Of a DNA stretch of 49,886 nt, positions 41,400 to 49,767 are shown piece after piece. This stretch comes from Cytobacillus oceanisediminis (GTDB taxonomy: Bacteria; Bacillota; Bacilli; Bacillales; Cytobacillaceae). Positions within the stretch are counted from its first letter, which is position 1, and every line of letters begins with the position of its first letter. The translations under genes were made by a program, and so were the position numbers. Below the pieces are notes generated by a model that saw only the letters and a program-made list of their open reading frames with translations, searched no databases and had not been told where the DNA came from. The DNA lies in the NCBI RefSeq assembly GCF_007830235.1, contig NZ_VLKI01000027.1, positions 1 through 49,886 on the forward strand, in the 5' to 3' direction.

Positions 41400-41768
41400 A
41401 TGATTCAACAAGAATCACGTTTGAAAGTTGCTGACAACTCTGGTGCTCGTGAGGTACTTACAATTAAAGTTCTTGGTGGCTCTGGCCGCAAAACTGCTAA
41501 TATTGGCGATGTTATCGTTTGTACAGTGAAACAAGCAACACCAGGTGGCGTTGTTAAAAAAGGTGATGTTGTTAAAGCGGTAGTAGTTCGAACAAAGAGC
41601 GGTGTACGCCGTAATGACGGTACTTACATTCGTTTCGATGAAAACGCATGTGTAATTATTCGTGATGACAAAGGCCCCCGCGGAACTCGTATCTTCGGAC
41701 CTGTTGCTCGTGAACTACGCGACAATAACTTCATGAAAATTGTATCTTTAGCTCCAGAAGTATTATAA
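41400..41768 (+). CDS. rplN: 50S ribosomal protein L14
   Basis: L14 lies at the subunit interface and is where the silencing factor RsfS binds. The 122 residues begin MIQQESRLKVADNSGAREV and keep RFDENACVIIRDDKGPRGTR. ATG 41400 follows CGAAGGGAGGTTACACAC. First gene of the spc-type part of the cluster in the E. coli sense, but no promoter is evident in the short gap here. Confidence 0.97.
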   Translation: MIQQESRLKVADNSGAREVLTIKVLGGSGRKTANIGDVIVCTVKQATPGGVVKKGDVVKAVVVRTKSGVRRNDGTYIRFDENACVIIRDDKGPRGTRIFGPVARELRDNNFMKIVSLAPEVL

Positions 41769-41804
41769 AAACAAATCAAATTGCCTTTAAGGAGGTGCGC
41801 ACAG

Positions 41805-42116
41805 ATGCATGTGAAAAAAGGTGACAAAGTTATGGTCATCTCTGGTAAGGATAAAGGCAAAACGGGCGTTATTCTTGCAGCGTTCCCTAAACAAAGTCGA
41901 GTACTTGTTGAAGGTGTGAACATTGTTAAGAAACACTCAAAGCCTTCACAGATGAATCCGCAAGGCGGAATTATCAGCCAAGAGGCACCTGTTCATGTAT
42001 CAAACGTTATGCCTGTCGATCCTAAGTCTGGTGAACCAACTCGTGTAGGCTATAAAACGGTTGATGGCAAAAAAATACGTGTAGCAACAAAATCCGGTGA
42101 AGTTCTAGATAAATAG
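41805..42116 (+). CDS. rplX: 50S ribosomal protein L24
   Basis: L24 starts 50S assembly. The 103 residues contain the KOW motif KGDKVMVISGKDKGKTGVI and the NIVKKHSKPSQMNPQGGI segment. ATG 41805 follows AAGGAGGTGCGCACAG; an upstream in-frame ATG at 41781 would use the ribosome site as coding sequence and is rejected. Confidence 0.97.
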   Translation: MHVKKGDKVMVISGKDKGKTGVILAAFPKQSRVLVEGVNIVKKHSKPSQMNPQGGIISQEAPVHVSNVMPVDPKSGEPTRVGYKTVDGKKIRVATKSGEVLDK

Positions 42117-42142
42117 TTTAAAGAAGAAGGGAGGTACAATGA

Positions 42143-42682
42143 ATGAACCGCCTAAAAGAAAAACAAGTAAAAGAAATTACTCCTGCTCTAATGAGCAAGT
42201 TTAACTATAAATCAGTTATGCAAGTACCTAAGCTTGATAAAATCGTTATCAACATGGGTGTTGGTGACGCTGTTCAAAACGCAAAAGCACTTGATAAAGC
42301 AGTTGAGGAATTAACGTTGATTACTGGTCAAAAGCCTGTTATCACCCGCGCTAAGAAATCAATCGCTGGATTCCGCCTTCGTGAAGGTATGCCAATCGGT
42401 GCAAAAGTTACTCTTCGTGGAGAGCGCATGTATGAATTCTTTGATAAGTTAGTATCTGTATCTCTTCCACGTGTACGTGACTTCCGCGGTATTTCCAAGA
42501 AGTCTTTCGACGGCCGTGGTAACTATACTCTAGGTGTCAAAGAACAGTTGATCTTCCCTGAGATTGATTACGATAAAGTAAGCAAAGTTCGTGGTATGGA
42601 TATCGTTATCGTAACTACAGCTAACACTGATGAAGAAGCTCGTGAACTTTTAACTCAATTTGGAATGCCATTCCAAAAGTAA
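42143..42682 (+). CDS. rplE: 50S ribosomal protein L5
   Basis: L5 binds 5S rRNA and contacts P-site tRNA. The 179 residues include the signature LDKIVINMGVGDAVQNAKAL and the loop RVRDFRGISKKSFDGRGNY. ATG 42143 follows AAGAAGGGAGGTACAATGA, where the inner ATG belongs to another frame. Confidence 0.97.
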   Translation: MNRLKEKQVKEITPALMSKFNYKSVMQVPKLDKIVINMGVGDAVQNAKALDKAVEELTLITGQKPVITRAKKSIAGFRLREGMPIGAKVTLRGERMYEFFDKLVSVSLPRVRDFRGISKKSFDGRGNYTLGVKEQLIFPEIDYDKVSKVRGMDIVIVTTANTDEEARELLTQFGMPFQK

Positions 42683-42707
42683 TCGCTAAATAGAGGGAGG
42701 CGAAAAC

Positions 42708-42893
42708 GTGGCTAAAAAGTCAATGATTGCGAAGCAAAAACGCACGCCTAAACATAAGGTACAAGAATACACACGCTGCGAACGTTGCGGACGTCCACAT
42801 TCTGTATACCGTAAATTTAAGCTTTGTCGTATTTGTTTCCGTGAATTAGCATATAAAGGACAAATTCCTGGCGTGAAAAAAGCTAGCTGGTAA
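42708..42893 (+). CDS. rpsN: 30S ribosomal protein S14, zinc-binding type
   Basis: S14 in the 30S head. This 61-residue form has the zinc ribbon YTRCERCGRPHSVYRKFKLC followed by RICF, four cysteines in two CxxC pairs, the type found in spc clusters of Bacilli. A zinc-free paralogue elsewhere in the genome is likely but cannot be seen. GTG 42708 follows AGAGGGAGGCGAAAAC. Confidence 0.97.
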   Translation: MAKKSMIAKQKRTPKHKVQEYTRCERCGRPHSVYRKFKLCRICFRELAYKGQIPGVKKASW

Positions 42894-42922
42894 ACCCCAA
42901 GTATGGGAAGGAGGTAAAAACA

Positions 42923-43321
42923 ATGGTCATGACAGATCCAATTGCAGACTTGCTAACTCGCATCCGTAATGCGAATATGGTTCGTCACGAAAAATTAGAA
43001 GTTCCTGCTTCTAATATCAAAAAGGAAATTGCTGATATCTTAAAGCGTGAAGGTTTTGTGCGTGATGTTGAGCTTATCGAAGACAACAAGCAAGGTATCA
43101 TCCGCATTTTCTTAAAATACGGTTCAAACAACGAACGCGTTATCACTGGTCTTAAGCGTATCAGTAAGCCTGGTCTTCGCGTATACGCAAAGGCTGATGA
43201 AGTACCTCGCGTACTTAACGGTCTTGGAATCGCACTAGTTTCTACTTCTCAAGGAGTTCTTACTGATAAAGAGGCTCGCGCTAAACAAGTCGGCGGAGAA
43301 GTTTTAGGATACGTTTGGTAA
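42923..43321 (+). CDS. rpsH: 30S ribosomal protein S8
   Basis: S8 binds helix 21 of 16S rRNA; in E. coli it represses the spc operon. The 132 residues match B. subtilis from MVMTDPIADLLTRIRNAN through the C-terminal STSQGVLTDKEARAKQVGGE. ATG 42923 follows GAAGGAGGTAAAAACA; the second ATG, two codons on, is less well spaced. Confidence 0.97.
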   Translation: MVMTDPIADLLTRIRNANMVRHEKLEVPASNIKKEIADILKREGFVRDVELIEDNKQGIIRIFLKYGSNNERVITGLKRISKPGLRVYAKADEVPRVLNGLGIALVSTSQGVLTDKEARAKQVGGEVLGYVW

Positions 43322-43352
43322 TAGAGTTTTTCATGAATGGAGGTGCAATTAA

Positions 43353-43889
43353 ATGTCTCGTATAGGTAAAAAACCAATCGAAATTCCATCTGGTGTTACT
43401 GTTACTCTTGACAAGAACACTGTTACTGTAAAGGGTCCTAAAGGTGAACTTTCACGTTCATTCAACCCTGATATCGAAATCAAGGTGGAAGAAAACGTAA
43501 TTAACGTTTCCCGTCCATCTGAAGCAAAAGAACACCGCGCATTGCACGGAACAACTCGCGCACTTCTTGCTAACATGGTTGAGGGTGTATCCAAAGGATT
43601 TGAAAGAGGACTTGAGCTTATCGGTGTCGGTTACCGTGCTCAAAAACAAGGCAAAAAGCTTGTTTTAAACGTTGGTTACTCTCATCCTGTTGAAATCGAG
43701 CCTGAAGAAGGTCTTGAAGTTGAAGTACCATCTAACACAAAGATCATTGTTAAAGGTACTAACAAAGAGCGTGTTGGTGCATTAGCTGCCAACATCCGTG
43801 AAGTTCGTCCTCCAGAGCCTTACAAAGGTAAAGGTATCCGTTATGAAGGCGAATATGTTCGTCGTAAAGAAGGTAAAACAGGTAAGTAA
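43353..43889 (+). CDS. rplF: 50S ribosomal protein L6
   Basis: L6 lies near the factor-binding site. The 178 residues form two similar domains, starting MSRIGKKPIEIPSGVTVTL; the C-terminal PEPYKGKGIRYEGEYVRRKE is the family signature. ATG 43353 follows AATGGAGGTGCAATTAA. Confidence 0.97.
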   Translation: MSRIGKKPIEIPSGVTVTLDKNTVTVKGPKGELSRSFNPDIEIKVEENVINVSRPSEAKEHRALHGTTRALLANMVEGVSKGFERGLELIGVGYRAQKQGKKLVLNVGYSHPVEIEPEEGLEVEVPSNTKIIVKGTNKERVGALAANIREVRPPEPYKGKGIRYEGEYVRRKEGKTGK

Positions 43890-43921
43890 TGCCGCATAGG
43901 TAAACGAAAGGAGTGACCGAA

Positions 43922-44284
43922 ATGATTACGAAGGCTGATAAAAATGCAGTTCGTAAGAAAAGACATGCTCGTGTGCGTGCGAAGCTTTCTGGAACTGCGG
44001 CTCGTCCTCGTTTAAATGTGTATCGTTCAAACAAACACATTTATGCTCAACTTATTGATGATGTAAACGGAGTTACTGTAGCAAGTGCTTCTACATTAGA
44101 TAAAGAGGTAAACCTTGATGCTACTGGCAACGTTGATGCAGCAGTTAAGGTTGGAGAATTAGTTGCAAAACGTGCAGTCGAAAAAGGCGTTAAAGCTATC
44201 GTTTTCGATCGTGGTGGCTATCTATATCATGGACGTGTTCAGGCATTAGCAGATGCAGCACGTGAAAATGGTTTAGAATTTTAA
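43922..44284 (+). CDS. rplR: 50S ribosomal protein L18
   Basis: L18 binds 5S rRNA together with L5. The 120 residues include KKRHARVRAKLSGTAARPRL and the end AIVFDRGGYLYHGRVQALAD. ATG 43922 follows AAAGGAGTGACCGA; a GTG nine bases earlier lies inside that site. Confidence 0.96.
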   Translation: MITKADKNAVRKKRHARVRAKLSGTAARPRLNVYRSNKHIYAQLIDDVNGVTVASASTLDKEVNLDATGNVDAAVKVGELVAKRAVEKGVKAIVFDRGGYLYHGRVQALADAARENGLEF

Positions 44285-44308
44285 TAGACAAAGGAGGGAC
44301 ACAAAAAG

Positions 44309-44809
44309 ATGCGTCGTATTGATCCAAACAAACTTGAACTTGAAGAGCGCGTAGTTACGGTTAATCGTGTAGCAAAGGTTGTTAAAGGTGGACGTCGTTT
44401 TCGTTTCTCTGCTCTTGTAGTAGTAGGTGACAAAAACGGTCACGTTGGCTTTGGTACAGGTAAAGCACAGGAAGTTCCTGAAGCGATCCGCAAAGCAATT
44501 GAAGATGCTAAGAAAAACTTAATCGAAGTGCCTATGGTTGGAACTACAATTCCTCACCAGGTAATCGGACATTTCGGTGCTGGAGAAATCCTTCTTAAGC
44601 CTGCTTCTGAAGGTACTGGAGTAATCGCCGGCGGTCCAGTTCGTGCGGTTCTAGAATTAGCTGGTGTTGGTGATATCCTATCTAAATCTCTAGGTACAAA
44701 CACACCAATCAACATGGTTCGCGCCACTTTGAACGGTTTAACACAATTAAAACGTGCTGAGGACGTAGCGAAATTACGTGGTAAATCAGTAGAAGAACTG
44801 TTAGGATAA
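44309..44809 (+). CDS. rpsE: 30S ribosomal protein S5
   Basis: S5 takes part in decoding accuracy and mRNA entry. The 166 residues hold the N-terminal double-stranded RNA-binding-like domain (VNRVAKVVKGGRRFRFSALV) and the second domain with GPVRAVLELAGVGDILSKSL. The spectinomycin loop KVVKGGRR is intact. ATG 44309 follows AAAGGAGGGACACAAAAAG. Confidence 0.97.
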   Translation: MRRIDPNKLELEERVVTVNRVAKVVKGGRRFRFSALVVVGDKNGHVGFGTGKAQEVPEAIRKAIEDAKKNLIEVPMVGTTIPHQVIGHFGAGEILLKPASEGTGVIAGGPVRAVLELAGVGDILSKSLGTNTPINMVRATLNGLTQLKRAEDVAKLRGKSVEELLG

Positions 44810-44822
44810 GGAGGGATATCAA

Positions 44823-45005
44823 ATGGCGAATAAACTAGAAGTTACCCTCACTCGCAGCGTGATTGGTCGCCCGCAAGACCAGCGCGAAACAGTTAAGGCT
44901 CTTGGCTTACGTAAAATGCACCAAACAGTTGAGCATCAAGATAATCCTGCTATCCGCGGAATGATCAACAAAGTTGCTCACCTTGTTGTGGTAAAAGAAA
45001 AATAA
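44823..45005 (+). CDS. rpmD: 50S ribosomal protein L30
   Basis: A 60-residue L30 of bacterial type: KLEVTLTRSVIGRPQDQRET, then LGLRKMHQTVEHQDNPAIRG. It sits on the solvent face of the 50S subunit. ATG 44823 follows AAGGAGGGATATCAA, 13 bases after rpsE. Confidence 0.97.
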   Translation: MANKLEVTLTRSVIGRPQDQRETVKALGLRKMHQTVEHQDNPAIRGMINKVAHLVVVKEK

Positions 45006-45037
45006 TTCTATTCTTCTACAAATAAGGAGGTGCCAAC

Positions 45038-45478
45038 ATGAAACTTCATGAATTAAAGCCTGCAGAAGGTTCTCGTCAAGAACGCAAACGCAAAGGCCGT
45101 GGAATCGGTTCCGGTAACGGTAAAACTGCTGGTAAGGGTCATAAAGGTCAAAACGCTCGTTCTGGCGGCGGTGTCCGTCCTGGATTCGAGGGTGGTCAAA
45201 CACCTTTATTCCAACGCTTGCCTAAGCGCGGTTTCACTAACATCAACCGTAAAGAATACGCGGTTGTGAACCTTGATGCTCTAAACCGTTTCGAAGATGG
45301 AGCAGAAGTAACTCCTGAGCTTCTTATCGAAACTGGTGTAGTAAGCAATGAAAAAGCAGGAATCAAGATTCTTGCTAAAGGCAAAGTTGAGAAAAAGCTT
45401 ACAATTAAAGCTCATAAATTCTCCTCTGCTGCAAAGGAAGCTATTGAAGCTGCCGGCGGTCAAACTGAGGTGATTTAA
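45038..45478 (+). CDS. rplO: 50S ribosomal protein L15
   Basis: L15 is a late 50S assembly protein. The 146 residues have a glycine- and lysine-rich N-terminal extension (KRKGRGIGSGNGKTAGKGHK) and a globular C-terminal domain (TIKAHKFSSAAKEAIEAAGG). ATG 45038 follows AAGGAGGTGCCAAC. The stop TAA shares its last A with the secY start. Confidence 0.97.
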   Translation: MKLHELKPAEGSRQERKRKGRGIGSGNGKTAGKGHKGQNARSGGGVRPGFEGGQTPLFQRLPKRGFTNINRKEYAVVNLDALNRFEDGAEVTPELLIETGVVSNEKAGIKILAKGKVEKKLTIKAHKFSSAAKEAIEAAGGQTEVI

Positions 45479-46773
45479 TGTTTCAGACAATCTCCAATTT
45501 TATGCGCGTGGGTGATATAAGACGAAAGATTATTTTCACCCTTTTAATGCTGATTGTATTTCGCATCGGTACATTTATCCCTGTACCGGGCGTAAATGCT
45601 GATCTTTTAAAAGCCCAGGATGAACTTAATGTATTCGGTGTCCTGAATACATTCGGCGGCGGGGCGCTCCTTAACTTCTCGATCCTTGCTATGGGGATCA
45701 TGCCGTATATTACTGCTTCCATTATCGTACAGCTATTGCAGATGGATGTAGTTCCTAAGTTTACGGAATGGTCTAAGCAAGGTGAGGTTGGACGCCGAAA
45801 GTTAGCTCAGTTTACCCGTTATTTTACTATCGTGCTTGGTTTTATCCAGGCTCTCGGTATGTCTTATGGGTTTAATAACCTTGCAGGCGGAATGCTGATT
45901 GAGAATCCGGGAATAGGATCATATTTGTTAATTGCTGTAGTATTGACTGCCGGAACTGCATTTTTAATGTGGCTTGGTGAGCAAATTACATCAAAAGGCG
46001 TAGGAAATGGAATCTCCATCATTATCTTTGCTGGTATCGTAGCTGGTATACCTTCAACGGTTAACCAGATCTATGCACAGCAGTTTGAAAATGCAGGTGA
46101 ACAGCTATTCCTTCGCATTGTGACGGTAGTGCTTATCTTAATCGCAGTAGTTGCTATTGTTGTGGGTACAATCTTTATCCAACAAGCATTGAGAAAAATT
46201 CCTATTCAATATGCTAAGCGTGTGACAGCAGGAAAAAATTCTGCTGGCGGACAATCAACACATCTTCCGTTAAAAGTTAATGCAGCTGGTGTAATTCCAG
46301 TAATCTTTGCCATTTCATTTATCATAACTCCAAGAACCATCGCTGGTTTCTTTGAGCAAAATGATGTTACGTTATGGATCCAAAGAATATTTGACTATAC
46401 GACTCCAATCGGAATGGTCATTTATAGTGCATTAATTATTGCTTTTACTTATTTCTATGCTTTCATTCAAGTAAATCCGGAGCAAGTTGCTGAGAACTTG
46501 AAGAAGCAGGGCGGTTATATCCCGGGCATTCGACCAGGAAATAACACGCAGGAATATTTGACTCGTGTCTTATACCGTTTAACATTTGTTGGTGCGCTGT
46601 TCCTAACAGTTATTTCAATTCTGCCGGTATTCTTCATTAATATTGCCGGATTGCCTGAATCTGCACAAATCGGGGGCACAAGCCTGCTAATCGTTGTCGG
46701 TGTTGCACTTGAAACAATGAAGCAGCTTGAAGCACAGCTGGTTAAGCGTCATTATAAAGGTTTCATAAAATAA
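45478..46773 (+). CDS. secY: SecY, protein translocase channel
   Basis: SecY forms the membrane pore for protein export with SecE (18443) and SecG. The 431 residues contain ten hydrophobic segments, the plug and N-terminal signature IPVPGVNADLL and IMPYITASIIVQLL, and the long cytoplasmic loop near the C-terminus (GGYIPGIRPGNNTQEYLTRV). ATG 45478 overlaps the rplO stop by one base; AGGTG lies nine bases upstream. Confidence 0.97.
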   Translation: MFQTISNFMRVGDIRRKIIFTLLMLIVFRIGTFIPVPGVNADLLKAQDELNVFGVLNTFGGGALLNFSILAMGIMPYITASIIVQLLQMDVVPKFTEWSKQGEVGRRKLAQFTRYFTIVLGFIQALGMSYGFNNLAGGMLIENPGIGSYLLIAVVLTAGTAFLMWLGEQITSKGVGNGISIIIFAGIVAGIPSTVNQIYAQQFENAGEQLFLRIVTVVLILIAVVAIVVGTIFIQQALRKIPIQYAKRVTAGKNSAGGQSTHLPLKVNAAGVIPVIFAISFIITPRTIAGFFEQNDVTLWIQRIFDYTTPIGMVIYSALIIAFTYFYAFIQVNPEQVAENLKKQGGYIPGIRPGNNTQEYLTRVLYRLTFVGALFLTVISILPVFFINIAGLPESAQIGGTSLLIVVGVALETMKQLEAQLVKRHYKGFIK

Positions 46774-46832
46774 TTTGGTTGAAGGGGACAGCGTGTTCCC
46801 TAAAACCATTTAGAGACTAGGGGGAAATTGAC

Positions 46833-47483
46833 GTGAATTTAGTATTAATGGGGCTCCCTGGTGCCGGTAAAGGTACACAAGCTGAGAAGATCGTCCAAAA
46901 ATACGGCATCCCTCATATCTCTACTGGAGATATGTTCCGTGCGGCTATTAAAGGCGAAACGGAACTAGGCCTTAAAGCTAAATCATTCATGGATAAAGGC
47001 GAACTTGTACCTGATGAAGTTACAATCGGCATTGTCCGTGAACGTTTAAGCAAGGATGATTGCGAAAAAGGCTTTTTGCTTGATGGCTTTCCAAGAACTG
47101 TAGCCCAAGCTGATGCCCTTGAAGACATCCTTTCTGATTTGAATAAAAAAATTGATTATGTTATTAATATTGATGTTGATCAGAGCATTCTAATGGAACG
47201 TCTTACAGGACGCCGCATCTGTAAAGATTGCGGAGCTACTTATCATCTAGTATTCAATCCTCCAGCGAAAGACGGAGTGTGCGATCGCTGCGGCGGAGAG
47301 CTGTACCAGCGTGTTGATGATAACGAAGCTACTGTTCAGAATAGACTTGACGTTAATATTAAACAAACAAAACCGTTGCTTGATTTCTACGAAACGAAAG
47401 GATATCTGCGCAATATTGATGGTCAGCAAGATATTAATAAGGTGTTTTCTGATCTTGATGTTTTGCTCGGGGGCTTACAATGA
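46833..47483 (+). CDS. adk: Adenylate kinase (zinc lid)
   Basis: Adk interconverts ATP + AMP and two ADP. The P-loop GLPGAGKGTQ (7-16), the AMP site STGDMFR and DGFPRT are present. The LID domain carries four cysteines, C130, C133, C150 and C153, the zinc-binding form common in Gram-positives. 216 residues. GTG 46833 after AGGGGGAAATTGAC. Its end overlaps map by four bases (ATGA). Confidence 0.97.
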   Translation: MNLVLMGLPGAGKGTQAEKIVQKYGIPHISTGDMFRAAIKGETELGLKAKSFMDKGELVPDEVTIGIVRERLSKDDCEKGFLLDGFPRTVAQADALEDILSDLNKKIDYVINIDVDQSILMERLTGRRICKDCGATYHLVFNPPAKDGVCDRCGGELYQRVDDNEATVQNRLDVNIKQTKPLLDFYETKGYLRNIDGQQDINKVFSDLDVLLGGLQ

Positions 47484-48226
47484 TCATTTGCAAAACCCCG
47501 CGTGAAATTGAGATAATGCGTGAGGCCGGCAGGATCGTAGCACTTACACACCAGGAACTGAAAAAACACATTGAACCTGGAATCACAACCTTAGAATTAG
47601 ATGAAATTGCTGACAAGTTTATTCGTAAACACGATGCAATCCCATCTTTCAAAGGGTATAATGGTTTCCGCGGCAGCATATGTGCCTCAGTTAACGATGA
47701 ACTTGTTCATGGTATTCCTGGTGAAAGAGTTTTAAATAACGGTGATGTAATCAGCATTGATATTGGTGCTAAATATAACGGTTATCATGGTGACTCAGCC
47801 TGGACTTATGCGGTAGGCAAAATTGATGATGATACCCAGCGTCTTATGGATGTGACGGAGGAATCATTATATAAGGGCCTGGCAGAAGCAAAACCGGGTG
47901 AGCGCTTGTCGAACATCTCCCATGCTATCCAAACGTATGCGGAATCTAATGGCTTTTCCATTGTGCGCGAGTATGTCGGCCATGGTGTAGGGCAAGACTT
48001 ACATGAGGACCCCCAAATTCCTCATTATGGACCGCCGAACAGAGGGCCGCGTTTAAAGCCGGGTATGGTACTTGCTATTGAACCGATGGTGAATGCAGGA
48101 AGTCGTTATGTGAAAACGTTAGCCGATAACTGGACTGTTGTGACGGTTGACGGTAAAATGTGTGCACACTTTGAGCATACAATAGCGATCACTGAATCCG
48201 GTTATGAAATATTAACAAAAGCCTAA
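47480..48226 (+). CDS. map: Methionine aminopeptidase, type I
   Basis: Map removes the start methionine from nascent proteins. The 248 residues show the pita-bread metal ligands D94, D105, H168, E201 and E232 and the substrate histidine H77. There is no N-terminal zinc finger. ATG 47480 lies in the end of adk after GCTCGGGGGC, and translation is likely coupled. Its place beside secY-adk is conserved in Firmicutes. Confidence 0.97.
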   Translation: MIICKTPREIEIMREAGRIVALTHQELKKHIEPGITTLELDEIADKFIRKHDAIPSFKGYNGFRGSICASVNDELVHGIPGERVLNNGDVISIDIGAKYNGYHGDSAWTYAVGKIDDDTQRLMDVTEESLYKGLAEAKPGERLSNISHAIQTYAESNGFSIVREYVGHGVGQDLHEDPQIPHYGPPNRGPRLKPGMVLAIEPMVNAGSRYVKTLADNWTVVTVDGKMCAHFEHTIAITESGYEILTKA

Positions 48227-48242
48227 GGTGCAGGTGATTCCA

Positions 48243-48578
48243 TTGGTTGATTCTGATTCGAATCCGCAGCCTGGTCAAATTGTATTGATCAAACGCGGGC
48301 GCGATGCTGGTCAATATGCTATAATTATAAGGTTGATGGATGAAAGGTTTGTTTTGCTTGCTGACGGTGACAAGAAGAAATTCGATCGCCCAAAGAAAAA
48401 GAACATTCAGCATCTGCAATTGCTTAATTATATCTCTCCAGAAGTTCAGAGCAGTCTCAAAGAGACCGGCCGTGTAACAAACGGAAAGTTGCGCTTTGCT
48501 CTTGCAAAGTATGTAAATGAATTCGTATATGATATGAAGAAGGGAGAATCGTTCAATGGCGAAAGACGATGTAATTGA
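48243..48578 (+). CDS. ybzG: KOW-domain RNA-binding protein (L14e-like)
   Basis: A small protein with a KOW-type N-terminal half (PQPGQIVLIKRGRDAGQYAI, then ERFVLLADGDKKKFDRPKKK) resembling L14e-family proteins, and a helical C-terminal half (RVTNGKLRFALAKYVNEF). A ribosome or RNA role is likely from the fold and place, but is not shown. TTG 48243 after AGGTGATT is preferred; GTG 48228 is possible and adds five residues. The 3' end overlaps infA by 23 bases in another frame. The same gene lies between map and infA in B. subtilis. Confidence 0.82.
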   Translation: MVDSDSNPQPGQIVLIKRGRDAGQYAIIIRLMDERFVLLADGDKKKFDRPKKKNIQHLQLLNYISPEVQSSLKETGRVTNGKLRFALAKYVNEFVYDMKKGESFNGERRCN

Positions 48579-48774
48579 AATAGAAGGCACAGTTATTGAT
48601 ACTTTGCCAAATGCAATGTTTAAGGTAGAATTAGAAAATGGTCATACAGTGCTGGCTCATGTTTCCGGTAAAATCCGTATGCACTTCATCCGTATCTTAC
48701 CTGGAGATAAAGTAACAGTTGAGCTATCTCCATATGATTTAACACGTGGTAGAATCACATATCGTTTTAAATAA
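48556..48774 (+). CDS. infA: Translation initiation factor IF-1
   Basis: IF-1 binds the A site during initiation. The 72-residue OB-fold protein runs from [20 protein letters not shown] to [14 protein letters not shown], as in nearly all Bacilli. ATG 48556 follows AAGAAGGGAGAATCGTTC. Its first 23 bases lie inside the end of the preceding gene, suggesting linked translation. Confidence 0.98.
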
Positions 48775-48809
48775 TCATTGCACTCCGTACTATTAAGGAG
48801 GTTAGGATA

Positions 48810-48923
48810 ATGAAAGTAAGACCATCAGTTAAACCAATCTGCGAAAAGTGTAAAGTTATCCGCAGACGTGGAAAAGTAATGGTTATCTGTGAAAACCCTA
48901 AACATAAACAAAAACAAGGCTAA
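48810..48923 (+). CDS. rpmJ: 50S ribosomal protein L36 (zinc form)
   Basis: A 37-residue protein, starting [20 protein letters not shown] and ending KHKQKQG, is L36. It keeps the zinc ligands in CEKC and the Cys/His pair of [11 protein letters not shown] 48810 follows TAAGGAGGTTAGGATA. Confidence 0.98.
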
Positions 48924-48945
48924 AAAGAAGGAGGTGCGCTAACGA

Positions 48946-49311
48946 ATGGCACGTATTGCTGGTGTAGATATTCCACGTGAAAAGCGTGTAGTAATCTCAT
49001 TAACTTATATCTTTGGTATTGGTAAATCTACAGCTCAGAAGATTCTAGCTGAAGCTGGTGTTTCTGAAGACACTCGTGTTCGTGATTTAACGGAAGATGA
49101 ATTAAACAAAATCCGTGACATCATTGACAAATTAAAAGTTGAAGGTGACCTTCGCCGTGAGGTTTCACTTAACATCAAGCGTTTAATGGAGATCGGAAGC
49201 TATCGCGGTCTACGTCATCGCCGTGGTTTACCGGTTCGCGGACAAAACACTAAAAACAACGCACGTACACGCAAAGGTCCTCGTAAGACTGTAGCGAACA
49301 AGAAGAAATAA
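48946..49311 (+). CDS. rpsM: 30S ribosomal protein S13
   Basis: S13 bridges the 30S head to the 50S subunit and touches P-site tRNA. The 121 residues include a helix-two-turn-helix (TYIFGIGKSTAQKILAEAGV) and the basic tail RGQNTKNNARTRKGPRKTV. ATG 48946 follows GAAGGAGGTGCGCTAACGA. Confidence 0.98.
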   Translation: MARIAGVDIPREKRVVISLTYIFGIGKSTAQKILAEAGVSEDTRVRDLTEDELNKIRDIIDKLKVEGDLRREVSLNIKRLMEIGSYRGLRHRRGLPVRGQNTKNNARTRKGPRKTVANKKK

Positions 49312-49332
49312 TCGGTAAAGGAGGTACTATAA

Positions 49333-49722
49333 ATGGCTCGTAAAACTAATACACGTAAACGTCGTGTGAAAAAGAATATTGAACAAGGTATTGCACATAT
49401 CCGTTCTACTTTCAATAACACAATCGTAACTATTACTGATGTTCATGGAAATGCTATTTCCTGGTCAAGTGCCGGAGCTCTTGGATTCAGAGGTTCTCGT
49501 AAATCTACTCCATTCGCAGCTCAAATGGCAGCAGAAACTGCAGCTAAAACTTCTCAGGAACATGGTATGAAAACCCTCGAAGTAACTGTTAAAGGACCTG
49601 GTGCTGGACGTGAAGCTGCTATCCGTGCACTTCAAGCTGCCGGCCTTGAGGTTACTGCAATCAGAGACGTAACTCCTGTTCCACATAACGGATGTCGTCC
49701 ACCAAAACGCCGCCGTGTATAA
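49333..49722 (+). CDS. rpsK: 30S ribosomal protein S11
   Basis: S11 forms part of the 30S platform near the mRNA exit. The 129 residues contain GIAHIRSTFNNTIVTITDV and end TPVPHNGCRPPKRRRV, the family signature. ATG 49333 follows AAAGGAGGTACTATAA. The next gene in this cluster is rpoA. Confidence 0.98.
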   Translation: MARKTNTRKRRVKKNIEQGIAHIRSTFNNTIVTITDVHGNAISWSSAGALGFRGSRKSTPFAAQMAAETAAKTSQEHGMKTLEVTVKGPGAGREAAIRALQAAGLEVTAIRDVTPVPHNGCRPPKRRRV

Positions 49723-49738
49723 TTTTTCTGTATAGATT

Positions 49739-49767
49739 TTGTATCCTTGTCTATAATGGGATATGAT
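49739..49767 (+). promoter_or_regulatory. Probable promoter before rpoA
   Basis: TTGTAT (49739-49744), a 17-base spacer and TATGAT (49762-49767) follow the rpsK stop. An overlapping TATAAT (49752-49757) has no good -35 at the right distance. Confidence 0.55.
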
